The notes under the pieces were generated by a model. That model was not told the origin of the DNA and searched no databases. It saw nothing but the letters and a program-made list of their open reading frames with translations. Positions 22,551 through 33,200 of a DNA stretch of 64,000 nucleotides are shown one piece after another. The number at the start of each line of letters is the position of its first letter. Within the stretch, counting starts at the first letter, position 1. The stretch lies in contig OX596335.1 in assembly GCA_951394405.1 (NCBI GenBank), positions 4,588,001 to 4,652,000 of the forward strand, read 5' to 3'. Position numbers and translations under genes: made by a program. Source of the stretch: Coprinellus micaceus. Its lineage: Eukaryota > Basidiomycota > Agaricomycetes > Agaricales > Psathyrellaceae.

Positions 22551-24303
22551 CTAGTCGGACTCGGTGTCCTCCGACCCCTCCGTTCTCTGTGAATCATCGG
22601 TCTCCTGTGAGAATTCAAGTTGGGCATCCTGCGGTTCCGTAGCCCTCTGATATTCTTCACCCTCCTGTGAGGCCGACAGCCCCAACTCTTTCCGAACAGC
22701 TCCCCAACGCCTCCTCTGGACGCTCTTCTTCCAGGCGCACTCATCGTATTCTACATACAGCTCCTGCAGCTTCGGGAAAGCCCTCCTAATGAACTTGACG
22801 ACTCGCGAGGGTGAGCAAATCGGAGATTCCCCGACTAGGAGGCAATCCAAGTTGTATCGCTTGGTCCTCTCGTCCTCCCCGATCTGCGTTGTGTCGAAAC
22901 GGAGGCCAAGGTGCCGAAGATGGGTACAGGCACGAAGGAGGTTCAAAACATGGGTGTGGTTGATGAGGGGGAGGCGTCCGTAGGAGGTCTGAATGGGCAA
23001 CACGTCGAGGGCAACGATTTGCGTCCATGCTGTTGCCATGCTAGACACGTCTTCGGGGGACACTCGAATGGGAGTCGTCAGGTTGAGCTCCAGCCTCACT
23101 AGCTTGGTGAAGGCGAAGAGGGAGGATATGCCGAATTCGTCGGCGGGGTAGAGTTCCAGGTCTTGCGAATCGGTTTGGCATGGGATGGATTCATCCTTTC
23201 CGTTATCAGACAGGTGACAAGGATCTGAAAAAAGCTGGATTGAGCCGTTCAGAGAGTAGTTCGAGGAAACTTTGAGTTTCCTGAAACCCTCCGATGTCTT
23301 GGGTGGAGAGGGATAGTGATTCGATTCTGTTGGGGATGGGGATGCAGTTGATAAGGGAAGTGAGGCTGGGGATATCATCTGTGGCCACATTCAATTCCCG
23401 GAGAGAGGGGAACAGAACGGTGCCCTCCACGGCCGGCAGTTCTGCGGGCCTGCACATGCACAAAATCCCTTTCTCGTCGATTATCGACAACGTCGCAAGT
23501 CTCGGGAGCGATGCAGCATGGTAAATGATCGCAGGTCCAGAAGTCGTCTCGAGGGTGAGGTTGAGGGTCTCCAGGTTCGTCCATGGCAACGATGGGAAGA
23601 ACTCTGAAGCGAAGCCGTCCTCGACCTCGACGATCGTGAGTTTCTTCAGGTTCGGGAGCTGCATCGTGTTGCTGTAGACAGATGCAGTCGAGCGAGGATT
23701 GTAACTGAAGTCAGTGTCGCATAGTTCCTCGACGTGCTCGCCCAGGAACAGTGACATGAACGGGTACAGCTTCTGGGTGGGCTGGACGTTGATGTTTGGG
23801 CCTGCCGACGGGCTGGGTGTTGGCCATGCGAAGGTCCGTAAATTTGGGGCGAGGGCGCCATGCTTGAATCCAACGGCGACTTGCAGAGCAAGGAGGAGTT
23901 CGCCATCGACCTCGTAACGTGCACTTTCTCGTACCGCGAGCTGCACGCTTCGAATTCTAGGAGCGTAGTACGTCAAGTACCGTTCCAGGTCGGAAGGCAG
24001 AAGGGGCTCCATCAACCGCTATTCGCCACCCGATAATTGAATAATATAAGTTTCTTGATAGAACATACCCAACCATTCACTCACCAAAACACCCATCGAG
24101 AAGAAGTACACCCTCGTCGGCAAACAGCAAACGATTGGCTCGAACGAGTCGATCTGGTACCAGAGCGCGTCCAGCGCAGCGTCCTGGAACGACGTGCAGG
24201 TCAAAGCCATGGCATAGCACTCCGAGAAGCCTTGCAGCTGATCACAGATCATTCGCCGGATTTCGATGACGCGGAGGCACTGTTCCATCGATGTAGGGTT
24301 CAT
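22551..24303 (-). pseudogene. F-box/LRR-like protein broken by +1 frameshift (group B)
   Basis: Exon 1 (24085-24303, 73 codons): 'LRVIEIRRMICDQLQGFSEC', 'DAALDALWYQIDSFEPIVCC'. Intron 24019-24084 (66 bp, phase 0). Exon 2 starts 'RLMEPLLPSDLERYLTYYAP' and stays open to a stop at 23206 (343 residues). The missing second half follows in the next frame from about 23213 to 22551, with all late family blocks intact ('INHTHVLNLLRACTHLRHLG', 'LRFDTTQIGED', 'VGESPICSPSRVVKFIRRAF') and an acidic Ser/Gln tail. Compared with 17147-18952, one extra base sits within 23214-23217 (minus-strand TTG TCAC CTG against CTG AAG CTA). No GT-AG pair long enough to be an intron removes it. Because the downstream part is otherwise undamaged, the break is recent or a sequence error. 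Confidence 0.75.
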
Positions 24304-25093
24304 GCTGTTGGTTGTGCGTTGGTTGGGTTGAGGTATCTGTCGAAGAGCTTGGCGATGCAGAGGATAGGGCGGCGAATTGCGAGATATGTTGAGGATAGGG
24401 CGATGAGACTACCCTACCTTTATACACGTCTCTTCATACCTCGCTTCCTGGCGCCTCACTATCGTTGAACAGCAGAATCTCCAGAGACTGGTAGCCTGTG
24501 GGTCCACTGTGGGTCCACAAAGTTGCTTTGCACGGTGACCCAGTGCAAGGCCGTGTGGTAAGGCTGTTGCTCGGCAATTCAACCACCCTCGTCAACACCA
24601 CGATAGCCGTAGTGAGTGCTTGGTCTCGACCGTTAAATGAATTGCTTTCGTGGTTCGCCATTGGAAGTTGGAGACCGTTGCGACGTGCATAGATAAAAAG
24701 GCAGTTGGGACTACAGTCATGCTTTCTGAGGTGCAGTCCGGAGAAGGGCAGTGTTTCAAAGAACAAGAACTGTCGGCGTGCGCAGTGGATGGAAGATGAT
24801 GGTGGTTACGCGGAATGAACAAAAGGGGGAAGGATTGGGCTAGTGCGGCTGGGAAGGCCCGAGGCCGGTCAGTGCGCTCAAGGTTAGGGTCAACTCGGCT
24901 GATGGCAATTAGGCGCCCGTCAACGGTTTGTCTTAATCCCCAGCAACCATGGGTCTGTAAAATTTCAAGATATCATTCCTAAAGAATTCTATATATGATT
25001 TACGTGGCCAAGTGGCCAAGAACTGCGCTCCACCTCTGGTCCAAAACAATCTGAGGTTCGTTTTCGCCATTATCCGGCAACGCGTGGGTGGCG
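24304..25093. other. Upstream region of the group B copy
   Basis: Aligns with 18953-19599 (see there). A TATAAAG box on the minus strand lies at 24418-24424, about 115 bp before the ATG. GGTTAGGGT at 24882-24890 is the minus-sense telo-box-like CCCTAACC, about 580 bp upstream. No gene seen. Confidence 0.5.
24418..24424 (-). promoter_or_regulatory. TATA box of the 22551-24303 gene
   Basis: TATAAAG on the minus strand, about 115 bp before the ATG at 24303; the paralogous promoter at 19060-19066 has CATAAAG in the equivalent position. Confidence 0.4.
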
Positions 25094-26465
25094 TTAGGCC
25101 TCATCGTCCCAAAGCCTATACGACCAGAACCGTTCCAGCTCGGCGAAAGGCGGAAGCGCCGTCGGCTGTTCGCGCAAAGTACTGAAGACGGTTTTCCAGA
25201 GTTGCTGGTTCTGGGATGGGGGCTGTGTCCCCATCCTTTGCCTTTGGAACTCGAATCGCTCGAGGTTCGGGAAGTTTGCTCGTATGGACGCCGCGACGCT
25301 GGCCGAATCGCGGAGAGGGGTGCCCACCACAGAAAAGTGCAGGCGATGGAATGGGTGGCCGGTCCCACGTTCAGTGCCAGTGACCTTGGTCGCGTCGAAT
25401 GTCAACCCAAGGGTGCGAAGGTTGGAATCCTGGCAGATCCTGGAAAGCAAAGTTTGCAGACGCTTCCAGAGCGAGATGCGACCAGGTGCTCTCAGAACAA
25501 GCGCGAAAGTTAACGAAAACACACGAAAGGACGAGCTTGCCAATCGGGGGTGGACTTTAAGGCCGGATGGGCTGGATTTTGGGTTATACCGAATCAGGGC
25601 TGCCGGGTGGTGTGCTGAAAGTTCCCAAAGCGAGAATGAAAGCAGTGGCAGTGACTCGGAGCGACGAAAGCATGGAATTGTACGAGCCGTAGTGAAGGTG
25701 GGGGGTACGAGGTTCCCACTACGAAGAGGCGCCGGGTCTGTCAGATACATAGTCAAACCTGTAAGGCCTGCCCAAACCAAAAACTCACTTCAGGCGGTTA
25801 CTACCACCTCCTTCATCTTTTTCAGTTGAAGCCTGCTGGTGTGGAGATAGAACGATGCTATAGAAAGCACGTTCCCCGATTTCATTCGTGCGCCGCTCAC
25901 TACAAGCGAATGGACATTGTCGGGAATGAACAGGGATGTAAATGGCACGACCAGCTCGTCTCGATTGTAAACCCCGTTAGGCCACAAATCTTCGAAGACG
26001 TGGCGCTAACGAGACATACTTATCTGTAGTTCGTCACGAGTTGTAGACCTTGCAGAAATTGGACAGAAGGAAACGCCGTTTGATTGAATTTGAAATCCAG
26101 CCCCCGGATTCGGTGTGCGTAGGTGGTGAAGTATCTCCTTAGATGTAAAGCACTGGGGGTGACGATAAATTTCTAGGAGGGCCCTTGGCACTCACTCAGA
26201 TGTCGAGCGATCGGAACGATGGACAATCGCACTCACGATTGCCGGTATCTCTTCTCCATGAGCGATTAATCCTTTCTCTTCCTCTTTCCAGATGTCCGAA
26301 GGTAAGCACGAAGATTGGTACGAAGGAGTCAATCTGATGCCGAAGCCTGTCCAACGCTGGCTCAAGCAGCGATCGACACGTCGGGGCGACAGCGAGCGAA
26401 CTCCCTGTGTCGAGTTCGTCGCAGATAGCTCGCGTAACTTCAGGAATACGGAGGCAAGTACTCAT
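25094..26465 (-). pseudogene. Degenerate F-box/LRR-like family gene (group D-like)
   Basis: Traces of a whole family gene in changing frames. From the ATG at 26465: 'LRIPEVTRAICDELDTGSSL' and 'EPALDRLRHQIDSF', then the frame shifts near 26300-26315, where the expected 'CLPSDIWKEEEK' appears one frame over. Further on 'HLRRYFTTYAHRIRGLDF' ends in a stop after 'LQLVTNYR'; 'VPFTSLFIPDNVHSL' follows in another frame (25790-25987). The C-terminal part (25094 to about 25500) is again open and contains 'LGLTFDATKVTGTERG' and 'SVAASIRANFPNLERFEF', which group it with the 756 gene. Several frameshifts and stops mean it cannot make the family protein. Confidence 0.75.
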
Positions 26466-27042
26466 GGATCTGGGAGCGATGGGAGAGGATGAATGTTCGC
26501 AGTCAGGGAGAAACAGGCGACCTCGACCAGCTCGGGACGAGGTTAGGGGGCGTGTTACAGAGCCACGTGCACAGAATAGCGCGTCGGACGCGACGCGACC
26601 AACCCCTATTCCGGCCAGGCGCTGCCATACGGCGAACAAAAGTCGGTATAAGGATAAAGGGACTGTCCGCACACACGCCATATTGATTATAAAGACATAT
26701 TGCAGGGACGTGCACCCGCGTACTGATCAATTCTTAAGGTCAAGTCCATCCAACACCGCAAGCCACCTCCTAGTATCCAGCCATCCGGAGTATGTTTCCA
26801 ACCCTAATCTGCCTGGTATCGAAGCGCAAGGCTGGGCAAGCTACGTTAGTGGCGGACATCCGTGGGGGATGTGAGTAGCAAGCGTGGTCTATGCAAGGGA
26901 CGCGACCCAAACTTGGGTAGGGTGGGCAAAGGTGGCTGCTGGATTTGACGCTTGACCTTCACGATTGGAGAGTCATGGGCTGCATCATCTGGAAGGGGAG
27001 AAGTTGGGACAGAAGTGAAAGGACAAATTTGGTATGTTTTAG
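26466..27042. other. Spacer without a recognisable gene
   Basis: 577 bp between the degenerate gene and the next group C gene; short unconvincing open frames only. AACCCTAAT occurs at 26800-26808. Confidence 0.4.
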
Positions 27043-28688
27043 TTAATTAACCAGTAGTCCTTTCGAGACCACAGCCCAACGCCTATCGAGCACAGTAGGC
27101 GTATCCGAGTCGTAGTCCGCGTAGGAAACATCGAGCTCCTCTAACCTGGGGAAGTGACATCCCAAGAAAGCCAAGACCCTGGACGGGGAGGAAATCGGGG
27201 AATTGCCAACACGCAGGCCACTAAGCCTCCGATGCGGCGTGGCAAGCGGGAACCGTTCCTCCCCCGTGAATTGTGTAGTGTCAAAGCGCAGGCCGAGGTA
27301 GGTGAGGGCTGAACACCCGGCAACGATGTTGAGGATGTGGGTGTGCGAGAATGGGGGCATCCGACCATCGAGGCCGTATGACGGGCAAAGGTCGAGGTGA
27401 CGGAGTCGGGGCCAGGAACGTGGGATGGTGGTTGCATCCTGAGCGCTCAAGCGAACGTCTGGGAACCAGCTCACCACCAACACCTCTAGCTGATCGAAAG
27501 GGTAAAGTGGGGAGATGTCCACCGGCTTCTCTTGTTGTGCTTCATCGAATTCGTTCATCCCCAAGGGTGTCGGATCCTTGTCATCGGGTAGGACATCCCA
27601 GTCCAGCAGTCGGATTGCCGTCAGAGTCCGGGGATTGCAGTGTAAGGCGATGACATTGATGATGTTTTGACATACGGACGAATCGCCAATCCAACCGCTG
27701 GATATCTTGAATTGCTGTAGTTGATTCGTCAAGGGTAGGTGTTCGAGCATACCCCATACTCGACCCAACGCGCTCATCGTGCCCAGAGACAGAGCGCGAA
27801 GGTGCGCAAAATCTGTCGGGTGTGGAGGAGTCTGGGGTTTGGGAAAATCGAGGAGTGTGGGTTCGGCCAATTCCTTGTCACAAATCTCCAGGGTATGTAG
27901 TCGGGGGAGAGTCGCTAGAGATCGAACCAGGGCCGAAGAGTAGGTGGAAACCTTCAGGACTTCGAGAGTGTCCCAAGAAAATGGAATGAAGAATGACTGG
28001 ATGAATTCGACGTTGTAATCGCCTTCCATAGCCAGACTCCTTAGTTGTCTGGAAGTCCGCTTGATGTTGGTTAGGAGGGACGCATTGTACAGTGCTCCCT
28101 GATTCGGTTTGCTTGCCGAGAAGCTGACTGACTTGACGTGGTCTCCCACAAAGAGGGACATGAATGCTGATACCGTTGCTCGGGGGTTAAAGTCTGTCTG
28201 GGACGGAGGGAACCACACCACTTTCTGCAACAGGGGCGCAAGAGCCCCATGCTCGTAGTCGGTTGCAATCTGCAAGGTGAGCAGAAAATCCGTGGAGAGG
28301 CAAGGTTGGTGGGGACTGAAGGTCGGCGAAGTGAAGGATCGTATACGGTGCGCGTAAAACGACAGGTATCGATGCAGATGCTCGCGTTTGAAAGTTGGTT
28401 CTGGGTACTGCCAACCAGTTTCAGGCGTTGGTTCCGAAAAGGGATACCCAACAAAAGATCGCTCACCAAGTACATGCCTGGGTTTGGCCCAATATCCGTC
28501 TTTACAGTTCCTACTCCCGCTGGCAAACAGCATATGAGCGGACGCATCGAGCTAACGTTGCGCCAAAGGCTGTCGAGCCCTGGGTCGAGGAAGGTGCGGC
28601 TCGTCAAGGCAACCGACAAACAACTTTTTCTATCGAGCTCGTGGCAGACGTAGCCCAGGATTTCAGGGATTCTGAGGCACTGCTCCAT
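27043..28688 (-). CDS. F-box/LRR-like family protein (group C)
   Basis: Exon 1 (28467-28688, 74 codons): 'LRIPEILGYVCHELDRKSCL', 'DPGLDSLWRNVSSMRPLICC', ending 'NPGMYL'. Intron 28408-28466 (59 bp, phase 0, GTGAGC...GCAG). Exon 2 opens 'YPEPTFKREHLHRYLSFYAH' and has 'FMSLFVGDHVKSVSF', 'DISPLYPFDQLEVLVVSW', 'FSHTHILNIVAGCSALTYLG', 'LRFDTTQFTGEERFP' and 'VGNSPISSPSRVLAFLGCHF'. It is 528 residues and intact. The ATG at 28688 is chosen over an in-frame ATG at 28760 because all other members begin at the equivalent residue. Most similar to 20327-21975 and to the partial gene at 63402, where the second exon is the closest match. Confidence 0.83.
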
Positions 28689-29150
28689 GGCGAGTATTCC
28701 TTGAAGTTGCTGGTGACGGTGGTGACGGTGGTGGTAGGAGTCTAAGCCGGCATGGCCCAATTCTGAACGTTGAACACCGGCCCCTGTGAGGTTGAATAAA
28801 GAAGGAAGAGTATCCGAGTCGGAGTTGGCAATTGGTCAGCTGAACCAGAAAAAGGTTGTGACCTTCGGTTCGGGTGCGTTCAGGTGATAGGCGCCCATGC
28901 CCGCCCATAGCGCAGCAGGCCACTTGTGCATTTCCCATGGATCATGTTAACGTACAAACTATCGTAAGAGTGCGAAGGTCCCAGCAGAGTCGCGGAATAA
29001 TTGTACCCCACGCCCCCACACCGCGTGGGGCCAATGGCTCGTGTGTCGAAGGGCCACCGGGTCGGGTGAAAGAACGCAAAGTATCAAGCGCAATATTCTG
29101 AGTATGTATCAAGCAAAAGTTGCGGGGTAGTGCTATCTCTCGACGCGGAA
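28689..29150. other. Upstream region of the group C gene
   Basis: 462 bp with the shared group C promoter elements (AAGGTTGTGACCTT at 28852-28865 and TAGGCGCCCATGC from 28888). It also contains the 3' flank of the CstF-like gene. No gene seen. Confidence 0.5.
28852..28865. promoter_or_regulatory. Near-palindrome AAGGTTGTGACCTT, group C promoter
   Basis: About 165 bp before the ATG at 28688; one base different from the element at 22071-22084. Confidence 0.45.
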
Positions 29151-30070
29151 TCACGGTCCAGGAGTTGGAATCCCAAGCGTGGCCCTCTGCATGACTATTA
29201 GAACAACGCCTTTCGAAGTTAAATTCCAAAAAATACTCACAATCTGAATATACGTCGCCCGATCGCTCGGTGGCAGCGCATGGATCTGCTCTGGCGACAT
29301 CGACACGACCCTAACCACGAGGGCCCTCGACTCTTCAGGTATCGCCGCGAGCGTAGCCGCCAAGTCTGGCGCGGGTGCAGGTGCAGGCGTCGGGGTGTGG
29401 TGCTGTGGAGGAGGAGGGTTAGGCGGGTACCCAGGAGGACCTTGGGGAGGATACCCATATTGGCTTGGAGGCGGTGGGGGTCCTGGAGGAGGGTACTGTT
29501 GACCATAACCATTGTTCGGCGGTGGTGGGTATCCTCCGTACCCTGGTGGGCCAACAATCGGTGGCGTTGGCGTTGAATGAGGTGGGGTTGCGGTTCGATA
29601 TCCTCCAAATGGATTTTGTTGCTGCTGTTGCAGGTACGGGGGTATAGCGGGTACGGGTGTCGATGAGGAGGAATGTGAGTGGGATGGGGCCATGTGCGGG
29701 GGAATGGGGGGTGGCATGTGCATCATTGGGGCTACCGCTGTGGGGGGTGGTTGAGGCTTTGGCGCCCCACCCTGTGCAGCACTTGCAGCGAGGGTTTTCT
29801 GGATTTGCGAGGTCAGTAACCTCAAGATACGAGTCAACTGAAAAGGTATACCTGGAATACGTCAGTCTTGATAGCCCCCATCGACACCATGAGCGTGATC
29901 AAGGCATATGCAATCGCAGGTTGTGAGTTGAGAATGCCTTTAGCCGCGGCTGGGGTCGTGCTCTAGACTATTTTCAGGTTCTGAACACCATCTGGGGAGA
30001 GGTCACTCACCTTGAGTGTCAATAGGAGGTCTAGTAGCTGCGCTGAAGCGAGGTTGGCGTCGGCCGACAT
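29151..30070 (-). CDS. CstF-64-like hinge and C-terminal domain protein, no RRM
   Basis: Four exons: 30011-30070, 29852-29962, 29241-29798 and 29151-29186, with introns of 48, 53 and 54 bp, all phase 0; product 254 residues. Residues about 8-65 ('LLDLLLTLKSTTPAAAKGIL', 'QPAIAYALITLMVSMGAI') resemble the hinge of cleavage stimulation factor subunit 2, which binds CstF-77/symplekin. The middle is a Pro/Gly/Tyr/Gln-rich linker. The last 50 residues ('VVRVVSMSPEQIHALPPSDR', 'ATLGIP') fit the CSTF_C domain, a small three-helix bundle in mRNA 3'-end processing and termination factors. The N-terminal RNA-recognition motif of CstF-64/Rna15 is absent: translation starts directly at the hinge, and the divergent neighbour begins 152 bp upstream, leaving no room. 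Likely a nuclear 3'-end processing accessory factor; orthology not settled. Confidence 0.65.
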
Positions 30071-30222
30071 TGTGGATGGTGGTGGTCAAGGAGCAAGGAA
30101 TGCAGCGGGGTTTGCCGCCATCATCGTGCCCGACGTCGGCGGCGTCTGTTCCACGGCGTCAATTGCTCCTTGCCTCCAACCATCATCTTGCTCTTCTACT
30201 AAATTGAACCTGAGACCGACGC
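30071..30222. promoter_or_regulatory. Bidirectional promoter, 152 bp
   Basis: The start codons of the CstF-like gene (minus) and the SHOC1/Zip2-like gene (plus) are only 152 bp apart, so both must be driven from this interval. No TATA box or obvious repeat is seen. Confidence 0.55.
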
Positions 30223-33200
30223 ATGGACTATCAAGAAATTGACTATCTAGAACGAGAAGTGACAGAACATGTTCACGCTCAGCTGGGCGAGTATTCGAGG
30301 AACCATTACACGATAGACTACGAGGATTTCACTGCGGAATGCATTGCTGAGGTACGCCTAGCACCTTCATGTGCTACGAAACCGAACTGAAGAGACCTCA
30401 TAGTTCCTGGACGAGATCCAATGCGCCCCCTTGACCGACCCAACTGCACTGAAGTTGCCTGAGGACCCGATAATAACTCTGTTCAAACTGAAGGCCATCG
30501 ACGCGTTGCCGCCCTACGAAGAACTGGACCGGACGAGCTCTGGGGCTATCTCAATTCTGAAGGCTGTCCAAGCTCAAATGCGCAGAGTTGTTCCTGGAGC
30601 TCTGAAATGTGAACGCGTCGTTGAGTCTATGCTGTCGAGTCTGTTCACCATAAGATTCGCGACCGTGAATTTCTCTGAACGTCGCTTCTCGCAGACAACC
30701 TTATTCCTGAACCCGCTATACCTCCTGACTTCATGCTAACCGCCAGCTCAAGAAGGCACCATAGACAAATAGGAAAAGGGAGGTACAAGAAGGACCTCCC
30801 GACCGGATTCAAAGGACTGAGACCGACGCATATACCCAACGAAATGCCAAAAATCGAGGACCCGGTCGAACCTAAACTGCCCGTAGACGAGCTCCTGTGC
30901 GTTCCAACGCTCATTCGTCCCTCTTCCCCAACCTAACAAACCTTTAGCAAAGTCCAATGGGATATAAAACAGCCCGCCCTCCGCGCTGCCTTGGAGTCTT
31001 TGGTCAAGATCCACAAGTGTGCACCAAAGCTCGACGAAGTGCATTATTTCAACAAGTTTTCTCTCGAATCCGAGCCCGAAGCCGTCGACATAGCAGAGAC
31101 ACGGTTCACAGTCCTTTTCCCTCGGGGTCGACAGCCTGGTTACCGCCCTTCCGACACGTCGAAGTCCAGTTTGGAACCACAAAAGTGGGAAGACCTTCAG
31201 GCCCTTGTCCCACTCGTCGAAGCGAACCCAGCACCGAGCTCTGACGATCTCCCTACCCAAAACATGCGGCTAATCGACGGATGGCGTACGTTTGCCTCCC
31301 TGAAACGCGTCGAGCCACTAACTGAACGAAGTCTTCCCTTCAGAAACAATCTGCTCTTCCCCGCCTTCGAGTCCCGACTCCCCTGGCCCGACCGACGAGG
31401 ATTTCACGGACGAGCTGTGCTTCCCGCTCACACCAGACACAGATCCCCCTTTGGCTGAAGACATCCTCCGTCCGAAGCTGGGTAAGTCCTTCAATCCCGC
31501 TCTTGCACCCTGCTAACCCGTCCCTCTCCTCTCCTCTAGCCATACCCCTCTTTCCAAGGTCCCGTAAGCCAGGTGGGAGGAGCGGCGTAAAACCCAACAT
31601 TCTGAAAGAACAGAAAACGTACGTTTAAACGCCCATATTCAGACGAAAACCGGCTCATCCTTCCTTAGACTCGCCACCTTCCTGCCGTCCATGATCCCGT
31701 CCGAGGTCCAGCTGAAGTCTGAAGACAGCCGTCCCACCCCGAGCTCGCCCATCCCAGCGACTTCGGTTCTCGGGCAAGCCTCCCTCGTCGACTCTGGAGC
31801 TGAACCGAACCCAGATGACGACCTTGATGTCGAACTGAAGCACATCTGCGGGCAGGACGTTGTGGACCCTTTCGCACCGATTATGGAGGAGACGGTGGAC
31901 GATAAGTCTATCCCGTTGATGGAAGGTGATCGATTGCTGCCTTCTTCTGGGTCGTTTCTTCCTGACGTGATCCTGACGACTGTATTCCAGTCCCTAACCT
32001 CCCTGAGCCGACCAACCGATTGCCCTCAGAGTCCTCATGGATAGCAAAGTCTTTCAACGACCTCGTTACACCAAACACAGTGGACGATAGCCAACTGGCG
32101 CGTCCCTACATCAAGAAGGCGTCGGCGAAGCAATCTGTAACCCTCGCTCTATCATGGGCGTAAGTACACTCTCCGTTTCCCCGTGCAAATGCTGATTGTC
32201 ATACAGCGCTATCACAACTGACGAGAAGCTCCCACCTCTAACGAAGATCCTAGACGTCGAATCCCCACTGGACTCGCGCGACTCCGAACGACACGCAGTG
32301 ATGCTTTCCGACGTTGAGGAATTCCTCAACAAATGTTCCATTACCAGCAACGCAGAGGAGGCCCTTAACGGACGAAACCCAGCGGTCGACCAGCGTTTGT
32401 TGGCGCTCGTGGAACCGCCCCCTGTGCCGAAAGACCCGTTCAAGCAACCAACGCTGCTTTTGAGCCGTCTAGAACGTCAGCGCTTGAAGGGAAAGCGGAA
32501 AGCGGATTATGAAAGCGAGGTCGAGGTTGAGGAAGACCTCGTAACTGAGGACGGTGGACGGCAGAACAGAACCCCTCGTCGGAGCCAGGGATCGTCGAGC
32601 CCGAAACGTGCCCGCGTCCAGCGAGGCGACGAACGAGGGGTGTCTCCACTTGCCCATGACGACGCACCCCTTGACCAGCTGGTCCCCGATAATGGCGGCG
32701 GTTTACTACCTCAGCAAGATCATCACCTACAGGGCCAGGACGACATCGGCGCTTCAAGAGAGGCTCCCGTGTCTTTCGACCTCCGTTCCTTCCAGGACCT
32801 GGGTAACATCATGGCTTCAGCCCAACTTGAACCTGAGCGTTTTGACGAAGACGACAAGGAGAACTGGAACCCCTCATCCGGCTTTAGAAGCGACCCTCTC
32901 TTCGAAGACTTTCAAAACCATCCTTTCGACAAAGGAAACATGCTAGTCGACGATAACGATAGCTTAGGCCAGATGTTCAACGCTTATGGGTTCGCGGACG
33001 ATGACCTGGGCTTCGATTCTCAGATGCAGATGCCTTTGGACGGGTTGGGGTTCAAGCAGTATGCAGAGGCGGCGTTTGAGCCTCTCATGGTTGATACTCA
33101 CCATTGGGACGAACCACTTCGGTGGAAGGAAGCCTCTTCGTCCGAGGAACGTGAGAAATCACACCCGCCATCGCTTGTGCCTCAACGTAGCGCCGTCAGC

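Noticed and set aside
29280..29576. Arg/Trp-rich plus-strand frame
   Set aside because: Mirror of the Pro/Gly-rich linker of the CstF-like gene.
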